The notes beneath the pieces are model-generated. The model worked only from the letters and a program-made list of their open reading frames with translations. It was not told the origin of the DNA and ran no database searches. DNA of 25,500 nt from Candidatus Woesearchaeota archaeon (GTDB lineage Archaea; Nanobdellota; Nanobdellia; Woesearchaeales; UBA10200), in contig JACPBN010000038.1 in the NCBI GenBank assembly GCA_016180275.1, forward strand, positions 1-25,500, written 5' to 3'. Shown here piece after piece: positions 15,719-21,874 of the stretch (its first letter is position 1; every line of letters begins with the position of its first letter). The position numbers were made by a program, and so were the translations under genes.

Positions 15719-16384
15719 ATGGCATCAACACAGAACATCAAGCCGACAAGAAGCGAATTGATGGAATTGAAGAAGAAGATTAAGCTGGCTAAATCAGGCT
15801 ACAATCTTTTGAAGAAGAAAAGAGACGGCTTGATACTGGAATTCTTTGAGATTCTTAAGAAAGTCAAAAATCTTAGGAACGAAATTGTTGCAGATTACAC
15901 TATTGCCCTGCAAAAAATGAATCTGGCAAGAATAATTGAATCTGATCTGGCATTAAAATCTGCAGCATTAGCAATCTCACAGCGCCCTGAAATAAATGTT
16001 GGCAAAAAGAATATCATGGGGGTAATTGTGCCAAAAGTAGATGATATAAAACTGCAGAAAAAAGCTCTTGAGCGTGGCTATGGCGTGTTCACAAGCGTTT
16101 CAGTTGATGAAGCAGCTTTGCAGTATGAGAAAGTTGTTGAGAAGATAGTCAAGGCAGCAGAAGTCGAGACTTCAATGAGAAAATTACTGCAGGAAATAGA
16201 GAAGACAAAGCGCAGGGTTAATGCATTGGAGTTTGAAGTCATTCCTAGGATGGAAAAGACAAGGGCATTTATTTCGTTGCGTTTAGAGGAAGTAGAGCGC
16301 GAAAATATCTTCAGGATGAAGCGTATCAAAGGCAAGGCAGAGGCTGCTGAAGAAGTTCAGGCAGTGCAGGAAGCTGCTGCGTAA
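15719..16384 (+). CDS. atpD: A-type ATP synthase subunit D (central rotor shaft)
   Basis: The rotor shaft subunit, 221 aa. Long N- and C-terminal helices form the coiled coil inside the A3B3 head. The hallmark N-terminal PTRSELMELKKKIKLAKSGY and KKKRDGL, and the C-terminal RRVNALEFEVIPRMEKT, are all present. A short Ala/Glu-rich tail follows. No clear Shine-Dalgarno precedes the ATG. It is the last canonical gene of the operon, but a 49-codon membrane ORF starts 36 nt later. Confidence 0.93.
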   Translation: MASTQNIKPTRSELMELKKKIKLAKSGYNLLKKKRDGLILEFFEILKKVKNLRNEIVADYTIALQKMNLARIIESDLALKSAALAISQRPEINVGKKNIMGVIVPKVDDIKLQKKALERGYGVFTSVSVDEAALQYEKVVEKIVKAAEVETSMRKLLQEIEKTKRRVNALEFEVIPRMEKTRAFISLRLEEVERENIFRMKRIKGKAEAAEEVQAVQEAAA

Positions 16385-16420
16385 AATTTATGTTTGTTTA
16401 TTTGAAATAGTTAGTATCTT

Positions 16421-16570
16421 ATGGCAAATCTTTCTAAAATCAAAAAAAAATCAGCCAAGCAAAAGAAGCTTGAGAGAAAATTCTGGTTAATCTTCTTTGG
16501 CATTAAGCTGGTTATTTTAATCCTTGCAGTCATAACTTTCTACTTATTCTCCAAAAGGTTTTTAAGATAA
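16421..16570 (+). CDS. Small single-span membrane protein, 49 aa, hypothetical
   Basis: This short ORF was found by translating the gap after atpD. The N-terminus is strongly basic (KIKKKSAKQKKLERK, 6-20) and is followed by one hydrophobic helix (about 21-43, FWLIFFGIKLVILILAV and on) and a basic end (SKRFLR). By the positive-inside rule the N-terminus would stay in the cytoplasm, although the C-terminus is basic too. It lies 36 nt downstream of atpD on the same strand. No homologue is recognised. The clean amphipathic design supports a real gene, although no ribosome-binding site is evident. Confidence 0.55.
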   Translation: MANLSKIKKKSAKQKKLERKFWLIFFGIKLVILILAVITFYLFSKRFLR

Positions 16571-16588
16571 TATGTATTAACAGGGATT

Positions 16589-16798
16589 ATGAAGAAAAAA
16601 TCTATGAATAAAATATTAATTGTATTATGTCTATTATTGCTATTATTCACATTATATGCATGCGACAGCATAAAAGCACTGAATATTAAAGGAGATGGCA
16701 CATCTGTTGAAAAAGAGCTCCGGCAGGAAGTTATCAGCACACAGCGTGATTATCAGCATAAATCATTAGAACAGAATCAAAATACAAATATTAAATAA
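16589..16798 (+). CDS. Small predicted lipoprotein, 69 aa, hypothetical
   Basis: The N-terminus is basic (MKKKSMNK), followed by a Leu-rich hydrophobic core and the lipobox-like LYAC, with C25 as the possible lipidated residue. The remaining 44 residues are polar, Gln/Asn/Lys-rich and without a recognisable domain. An alternative start is the ATG at codon 6 (16604). It follows the 49-aa ORF by 18 nt and is probably co-transcribed with it. Its TAA stop lies inside the left target duplication of element copy 2, so the element entered at this stop codon. Function unknown. Confidence 0.55.
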   Translation: MKKKSMNKILIVLCLLLLLFTLYACDSIKALNIKGDGTSVEKELRQEVISTQRDYQHKSLEQNQNTNIK

Positions 16799-16801
16799 AT
16801 C
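16794..16801. repeat. Left target-site duplication of element copy 2
   Basis: AATAAATC matches AGTAAATC at 17060-17067 at seven of eight positions, directly outside the inverted-repeat ends. It contains the TAA stop (16796-16798) of the small lipoprotein gene. Confidence 0.65.
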
Positions 16802-17059
16802 GTACTTGTTTAGCTATAACAACATCAAAGCAGTGGCGGCTGCCATTCTTTGACGAACACAATTCCACAAAAACTATACTAAGTTGCGACGGGCAATACT
16901 ATTTAATTACAGATTAATTAACTCTGCTCGCAAAACTCTTTTAGTGTCACAGCTACTAACTATTCGTAGAGGAGGAGCAACTCTTTAATATTACCTACCA
17001 GTGTTCGTCGGCAGTCGCCACTGCTTTATAGGATTTTATCACACAAACTAAACAAATAC
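16802..17059 (+). mobile_element. Non-autonomous inverted-repeat element, copy 2 (258 bp)
   Basis: The ends GTACTTGTTTAG (16802-16813) and CTAAACAAATAC (17048-17059) are inverted repeats with a single mismatch, and they match the ends of copy 1. The element is flanked by an 8-bp direct repeat with one mismatch. It has no ORF of note. Its sequence is well diverged from copy 1, yet all structural parts and several short blocks are kept (GACGAACA, AATTCCA, TAGAGGAGGA, GTTCGTCGGCAGT). It sits exactly between the stop codons of two convergent genes, which were only 2 bp apart before insertion if the duplication is removed. Orientation is opposite to copy 1. Confidence 0.72.
16828..17026 (+). ncRNA. 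Folded core of element copy 2, candidate structured RNA
   Basis: Positions 16828-16844 pair with 17010-17026 over 17 bp (one G-T wobble). A 7-nt bulge ATTCTTT (16845-16851) and a 9-bp helix (16852-16860 with 17001-17009) follow. A hairpin AGAG/CTCT (16968-16971 with 16981-16984) exposes the loop GAGGAGCAA. Compared with copy 1, four positions of the long helix changed on both strands so that pairing is kept, and a fifth changed A-T to G-T. Bulge size and position are conserved. Confidence 0.45.
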
Positions 17060-17067
17060 AGTAAATC
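17060..17067. repeat. Right target-site duplication of element copy 2
   Basis: AGTAAATC, 7/8 identical to 16794-16801. Its last base is the final base of the nusA TAG stop codon (17067-17069 on the minus strand). Confidence 0.65.
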
Positions 17068-17504
17068 TACATTACCTTTATCTCTTTAACATTGAAATAT
17101 CTTTGGATAGCTTTCTCTAAATTGCGCAATGAACTTGCATTCCTTCCAATTATCAATCCGCGTGTCTTGATATCAACAGCTTCTAAATAAACAACATCGA
17201 TATTTTTATTATCTCTATTCTCTTGTTTGACTTCTGCGCTGTACAGCTTTAATGGATAAATAAGGTTTTTAATAAACTCAAGAACATCATCACTGTGCTC
17301 AACTATTTTAATGCTGCATTTCATAAAATCCTGCAATCTTCTTATATTTGCTCCTTGCCTTCCAATTGCCTTGCCGATTTCGCCTTTCTGCACAACAAAA
17401 TATTTGATGCCATCTACTTCAAAATAATCCTGCAGATTTGCTCGTGTTATTGTCTCAAACAAAGTCATTAATTTTAAAGAATTAGCATCTAATTTTATTA
17501 CCAT
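17067..17504 (-). CDS. nusA: Archaeal NusA-like transcription factor (two KH domains)
   Basis: At 145 aa this is the short archaeal form, made of two KH RNA-binding domains without the S1 and acidic domains of bacterial NusA. KH1 (about 30-80) has the motif GKAIGRQGANIRRL, with GRQG at 48-51. KH2 (about 105-145) reads RGLIIGRNASSLRNLE, where the last glycine of GxxG is replaced by alanine (A123). It presumably binds nascent RNA during elongation or termination. It follows rpl30e by 45 nt, with GGTGTAT before the ATG. In many archaea rps12 and rps7 follow nusA, but here the cluster ends at element copy 2. Confidence 0.88.
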   Translation of the reverse strand: MVIKLDANSLKLMTLFETITRANLQDYFEVDGIKYFVVQKGEIGKAIGRQGANIRRLQDFMKCSIKIVEHSDDVLEFIKNLIYPLKLYSAEVKQENRDNKNIDVVYLEAVDIKTRGLIIGRNASSLRNLEKAIQRYFNVKEIKVM

Positions 17505-17549
17505 CTATACACCATTAATTTTTATATCTAACATCTTCATCTAATCTGC

Positions 17550-17840
17550 TTAATCTCCTTTAGGTATACTTAAAACAGAAATAGAAAACTGTTTCTTGCA
17601 AATAGTTCCAAGCTCTTCGTTTGGCTCTTCCAGATTAACAACCTCAACTTTTGCAAGCTTGCTGTAATATTCAACATCTTGCTTAGTTCTTTGTATGCAA
17701 TTATTAGCTAAAAATACTTTTTTTAACTTACCAAGCTTAAGGCTCTTTAAGGTTCTTTCAGTACCTATAACTATTTTGCCAACTTCAATTGCTTTTTTTA
17801 TCTCAGTTACTTCCTTTCCAACTACAACCTTTTTAGCCAT
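17550..17840 (-). CDS. rpl30e: Ribosomal protein L30e
   Basis: A 96-aa member of the L7Ae/L30e fold. The recognisable pattern is an N-terminal helix (EVTEIKKAIEVGKIVIGTERTLK, 9-31), KVFLANNC, then DVEYYSKLAKVEVVNL and NEELGTICKKQFSISVLSI. It binds rRNA at a kink-turn and is the normal neighbour of rpoA'' and nusA. AGGAGGA upstream of the ATG is a strong ribosome-binding site, and a separate TATA box lies about 60 nt upstream. It and nusA may therefore be transcribed independently of the polymerase genes. Confidence 0.9.
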   Translation of the reverse strand: MAKKVVVGKEVTEIKKAIEVGKIVIGTERTLKSLKLGKLKKVFLANNCIQRTKQDVEYYSKLAKVEVVNLEEPNEELGTICKKQFSISVLSIPKGD

Positions 17841-17897
17841 AACCTTCTGTCCTCCTATTCTAATATAATAAGACGATAAATCACTAAATTAGCCTAT

Positions 17898-17909
17898 TAT
17901 TTATAAATA
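17898..17909 (-). promoter_or_regulatory. TATA box for rpl30e-nusA
   Basis: Read on the minus strand, ATATTTATAAATA lies about 60 nt before the rpl30e ATG, in the 108-bp gap after the rpoA'' stop. It would give a leader of about 30 nt carrying the AGGAGGA ribosome-binding site. Confidence 0.5.
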
Positions 17910-17948
17910 TTGTGATTGGTAAAACTTAACGATTATTTTGTTGTTGCC

Positions 17949-19079
17949 TTATTTTATCTTTGTCACTAATCCTGGCAGCCCTGTTCCGACAGGCACTGGC
18001 TGGTTAAGCATTACATTCTCAACAACGCTTGTCAGATAATCAACTTCACCAACTAATGCAGCATTTATTATATGCTTTATCGGTGTTTCAAAGCTTGCTC
18101 TTGCGAGTACGCTGGCTTTCTCATTGACTACTCCGTATCTGGTAATGCCTTTTAGCTCTCCAGCTACGCACATGGTATCTGCCACTAGCATGACATGCCT
18201 AACATCTACATTTAATCCTTGATTCTCTATGACTTTGTTAACTTCATTTATTATAGTCTGCCTGGCAGCTTCTATTCCCAATACAGAGCCAACCTCATCA
18301 ATATTATTTGTCACTGTTCTAGTCTCGTCAACTTCTTCAAGTTCAAGTATATCCTTAAAATTACTGCCTGCTGTTACTATTATAAATTCCTCTCCTCTTT
18401 TTACGGGAAGGACTTGCTTAATTCCTTTAATTCCCTTAACAAAAATATTTTTAATAGATTCTTTGGCTCTATATATCTCATTTATAGCTTCTTCTTTGCC
18501 TCTATATTTCAGCATTATAACATTTCCTTTATGCTTAATTGCAAAGCCCTTTAGATTTTTAGCTAAGCCTTTTATTACTGTATTATCTGTTATTGCAAGT
18601 TCTTTCATCTTTTCTTTATCAAGTATGATCTCTATCAGGCTTTCAACGATATTTACTTGAAATTCCTTGGTAATATCAATAAGCTTAGTTTCCTTAATTG
18701 CTAATGCCAGTTTTTTTATGTCTTCGCCTTTGTTAAATGGCTTATTCAAATATATCTCCATCATTGGGGTTTTTGGTGATATTCTTCCGTCTAATATCTC
18801 TATTATTCTTGGCAAGCCGACTGTAACGTTCATTTCTGAAACACCTGCAAAGTGGAATGTGTTCAATGTCATTTGTGTTCCAGGCTCTCCGATGCTTTCA
18901 GCACTAACCAAGCCAACGCTTTCTCCAGGTTCTACTTTAGCATTATCATACTGCTCATACACAGCTTCTATAATCTTCTTTTGTCTTGCTTGCGAGCTAA
19001 TTTTCCCTAGTTTTTCATCTAACTCAGCTAAAATCTTCTTAGGAAGCTTTTCTTTGTATGGTTTTAATGCATCTAACAT
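17949..19079 (-). CDS. rpoA2: RNA polymerase subunit A'' (Rpo1C)
   Basis: The C-terminal part of the split largest subunit, 376 aa. It carries the trigger-loop region VSAESIGEPGTQMTLNTFHFAG (58-79), then GVSEMNVTVGLPRIIEILD, and the C-terminal clamp-side segments DVRHVMLVADTMC and ARASFETPIKHIINAAL, ending PVPVGTG. AGGTGA precedes the ATG. The split between A' and A'' falls where archaeal subunits are normally divided, so this is not a broken gene. A hairpin-rich 130-bp gap separates it from rpoA'. Confidence 0.95.
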   Translation of the reverse strand: MLDALKPYKEKLPKKILAELDEKLGKISSQARQKKIIEAVYEQYDNAKVEPGESVGLVSAESIGEPGTQMTLNTFHFAGVSEMNVTVGLPRIIEILDGRISPKTPMMEIYLNKPFNKGEDIKKLALAIKETKLIDITKEFQVNIVESLIEIILDKEKMKELAITDNTVIKGLAKNLKGFAIKHKGNVIMLKYRGKEEAINEIYRAKESIKNIFVKGIKGIKQVLPVKRGEEFIIVTAGSNFKDILELEEVDETRTVTNNIDEVGSVLGIEAARQTIINEVNKVIENQGLNVDVRHVMLVADTMCVAGELKGITRYGVVNEKASVLARASFETPIKHIINAALVGEVDYLTSVVENVMLNQPVPVGTGLPGLVTKIK

Positions 19080-19094
19080 TTTTATTCACCTAAC

Positions 19095-19179
19095 CTTTTG
19101 CTTCGCAAAAGTTTAATCAAACCATCGAGGTGTTTCGCTTCGCTCAACACCGCAACACTTTGGTTAACATATTGCGAAG
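19095..19179 (-). repeat. Cluster of GCGAAGC hairpins between rpoA' and rpoA''
   Basis: On the transcribed minus strand, CTTTTGC-GAA-GCAAAAG (19095-19111) forms a perfect 7-bp hairpin. A second hairpin pairs GGTGTT with AACACC, has tandem G-A mismatches, and ends in the same GC-GAA-GC tip (about 19128-19150). CTTCGCAA (19101-19108) is also complementary to TTGCGAAG (19172-19179), so the first hairpin has an alternative partner. d(GCGAAGC) is a known exceptionally stable mini-hairpin. The element sits in the leader of rpoA''. It could be a REP-like palindromic repeat or an operon-internal attenuation or processing site. Confidence 0.6.
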
Positions 19180-19191
19180 TTTATATTTAAT

Positions 19192-19212
19192 TTATTATTA
19201 TTATTATTATTA
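19192..19212 (-). repeat. Seven consecutive in-frame TAA stop codons after rpoA'
   Basis: The reading frame of rpoA' ends in seven TAA triplets in a row on the minus strand (ATT microsatellite on plus). The first (19210-19212) is the stop. It is probably slippage expansion of the stop codon. Confidence 0.9.
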
Positions 19213-21786
19213 TTTGACCGTCTCGATTATCTGGTCAACATCTATCTTGCCGCCATCACTTTTGCTTACATCAGTCTGGTCTCCGCCGTATTTAAACTGT
19301 ATAATCTTCTTGCTTGCATCTCTCACAGTATTATCATAATCTACTTTCAAGTCTTGCATTGCATTGGCTAATCTTCTGTATAGATAGCCTGACTTAGGCG
19401 TTCTTAATGCAGTATCCATTAAGCTGTCTCTGCCGGTCATTCCCATAAAAAAGAATTCTGCTGGGTTTAAGCCATGTCTAAATCCATATTTTATAAATCC
19501 ATGTTGTGCAGCGCCTAAATCGCCTTTTTTAAAGCATGACAATGTTCTTTTATTATACCCTTTTTCAATTCTCTTGCCGCGCATAGCTTGCTGTCCGACA
19601 CAGGCAGCCATTTGTGCAAGATTAATCGGATTTCCTCTTGCTCCGGAAGTTGCCATTATAGATGTTCCTGACTGCTGGTTAGCATATTGTGCAACTAAGT
19701 TTCCAATCTGATTTCTTGTCTTGTTTAATACTTCCAGTATTCTTAATTCCAATGATTCATCAATTGTCTTTCCAGGGAATGTATCAAACTCTCCTCGTTC
19801 TCTTGATTCAATCAGCTCATGCACAGATATATCGGCATTTCTACGCTCTTCTTCAATTTTATCTCTTGCATTTTCTGGGAGATCACTGTCAGTAATGCCT
19901 GTGCTAAATCCTATTTTGAGCAATATCTTAATCCCTAATCTGAAGAAGTTTCCTAATATCTCAATTGATTTTTCTTCTCCATATTTTTTATGAAGATTTC
20001 TTAATAACAATCCGGATCCTTCGCCTAAGTTAGCAGTGTCTAGCACACCTTCTATCAGTTTTCCTTCTTTAATAACTACTTGTGCACCTGATCTTGACTT
20101 GCCTACGAAGTTAAAGTCATCTGGAAGCAAAACACTAAATATCTCTAAGCCATTAACTTTTTCTTTTCTTGGAAGCTTTGAAAAAGAGCTTATTCCAGCT
20201 GAAACTAATAAATCAATTGCCTCTCGTCTCATTAGCTCAAGGTCTTTTGTTAGGATATAATTTCCTGAAATTGCATCTTGCGTGCATCCAATAATGCTTA
20301 ATCCATATCTAGGCGAGATAACTTGAGTTTGTACCATCATCAAAGTTTCTGCTTCTGCTCTGGATTCTTCTGTCTGTGGAACATGCAGGTTCATCTCATC
20401 TCCGTCAAAGTCTGCGTTATAAGGTGCGCATACTGCAGGATTTAATCTGAATGTTCTTCCTGGCAGCACTTTAACTTTATGGCACATCATGCTCATTCTG
20501 TGCAAACTAGGCTGTCTGTTGAATATAGCAATATCTCCGTCCATTAAATGCCTTTCAACAATGTATCCTGGCTGGACTTCTTCTAGCAGCTGTTCTTTAG
20601 TCTCATCTGTTATTTTCTTTTTCTTGCCATCCGGCCTGAGTAAATAATTTGATCCTGGATAATTCTTACTGCCATTTTTGATAAATGTTTTAAGATATTC
20701 TTTGTTCCATTCTGTTACTCTTTCAGGAATTGTTAGCTTTGTAGCAATAACCAATGGAACTCCAATTTCATTTAAATCCAGCATAGGATCAGGGCTTATT
20801 ACGGTTCTTGCACAGAAGTTTGTTCTCTTTCCTGCAAGATTATGCCTAATCCTGCCTTCTTTGCTTTTAATTCTCTCGCAGATTGTCTTTAACGGCTGGC
20901 CGCTTCTATGCCTGGCAGGAGGCAGTTGTGCAACTTCATTATCAAAGAATGTTGTAACATGATACTGTAATAAATCCCATAAATCTTCAATAATAATTTC
21001 AGGCGCACCTGCATTTATATTCTCAAATAGCCTTTGATTTATTCTGACTATATCGCCTAGTTTATGTGTTAAATCATCTTCGCTTCTTTCTCCAGATTCC
21101 AATGTTATGCTTGGTCTCATTGTAACAGGAGGAATTGGCAAAACTGTTAAAACTACCCACTCTGGCCTCATATGCTTTGGGCTATAACCAAAAATAGCGA
21201 CATCTTCATCCGGGATTTTTTCTAGCCTTGTTCTGATTTCAATAGGCGAGAGTCTTTTTTCATTCTCCATTACAGTGCTTGGCTTTTCAAGTATAATCTT
21301 TTGCTGTTTTGCATTACAATAGGGGCATTTATTAACACTTTTCATTGCAGCAATTGCTTCTCTGACTGCTTTTCTTCTGCCTTCTAATCCGAGCTCTTTT
21401 TCAACTTCAGCAAACTTTGTGATAAACTTATCTACCTTATTTTTAGGAATTAAAATTCTAGAGCATTCTTTGCATGTGCATCTTAGCATTGCTAGAATAA
21501 TATCCATAAACTTGATATGGATTACAGATCTGGCCAGTTCAATATATCCAAAATGCCCAATGCACTCTTTTAATTTTGAACCGCATGTTTTACATTTTAA
21601 TCCAGGGTCAATAACACCTAATCTGATGTCCATCAAGCCGCCATCGACAGGATAACCTTCTTTGTCATACAGCTCTGGTGTGACTATCTTGGCGCTGGCC
21701 ATCTTCTTAATAATTTTCGGTGAAAATAAAGCAAATTCAATGCTCTTAACTTGTTTATAGATAAAATATTGTGTTTCGTCTGACAT
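19210..21786 (-). CDS. rpoA1: RNA polymerase subunit A' (Rpo1N)
   Basis: The N-terminal part of the largest subunit, 858 aa from this start. It contains the clamp zinc site (CKTC...C with GHFGYIELA), a second Cys cluster (CTCKEC, then CPYC), the RxGRIRHNLAGKRTNFCARTVISPDP lid/rudder region, and the catalytic magnesium loop NADFDGDEM (about 457-465). The bridge-helix region ends GYLYRRL. The ATG at 21786 is preferred over one 11 codons upstream (21819) because GAGGT sits seven bases before it and would lie inside the longer frame. The length is normal for an archaeal A'. Confidence 0.95.
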   Translation of the reverse strand: MSDETQYFIYKQVKSIEFALFSPKIIKKMASAKIVTPELYDKEGYPVDGGLMDIRLGVIDPGLKCKTCGSKLKECIGHFGYIELARSVIHIKFMDIILAMLRCTCKECSRILIPKNKVDKFITKFAEVEKELGLEGRRKAVREAIAAMKSVNKCPYCNAKQQKIILEKPSTVMENEKRLSPIEIRTRLEKIPDEDVAIFGYSPKHMRPEWVVLTVLPIPPVTMRPSITLESGERSEDDLTHKLGDIVRINQRLFENINAGAPEIIIEDLWDLLQYHVTTFFDNEVAQLPPARHRSGQPLKTICERIKSKEGRIRHNLAGKRTNFCARTVISPDPMLDLNEIGVPLVIATKLTIPERVTEWNKEYLKTFIKNGSKNYPGSNYLLRPDGKKKKITDETKEQLLEEVQPGYIVERHLMDGDIAIFNRQPSLHRMSMMCHKVKVLPGRTFRLNPAVCAPYNADFDGDEMNLHVPQTEESRAEAETLMMVQTQVISPRYGLSIIGCTQDAISGNYILTKDLELMRREAIDLLVSAGISSFSKLPRKEKVNGLEIFSVLLPDDFNFVGKSRSGAQVVIKEGKLIEGVLDTANLGEGSGLLLRNLHKKYGEEKSIEILGNFFRLGIKILLKIGFSTGITDSDLPENARDKIEEERRNADISVHELIESRERGEFDTFPGKTIDESLELRILEVLNKTRNQIGNLVAQYANQQSGTSIMATSGARGNPINLAQMAACVGQQAMRGKRIEKGYNKRTLSCFKKGDLGAAQHGFIKYGFRHGLNPAEFFFMGMTGRDSLMDTALRTPKSGYLYRRLANAMQDLKVDYDNTVRDASKKIIQFKYGGDQTDVSKSDGGKIDVDQIIETVK

Positions 21787-21874
21787 TTTGCTACCTCGTG
21801 ACTCAGATCTTAATATCATCTAATATTAAATTTACACTGATTAATATTGACTTAATATTTATTTAACTTATTGC

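Noticed and set aside
16802..17059. RNase P RNA or SRP RNA
   Set aside because: The hallmark RNase P GAGGAAAGUCC/ACAGAA pair and the SRP helix 8 motif are missing. Two diverged copies with target duplications do not fit a single-copy housekeeping RNA.
18229..19116. Long plus-strand open frames opposite rpoA''
   Set aside because: They are antisense shadows of a highly conserved gene, have no ribosome-binding sites, and give Ser/Phe/Ile-rich nonsense.
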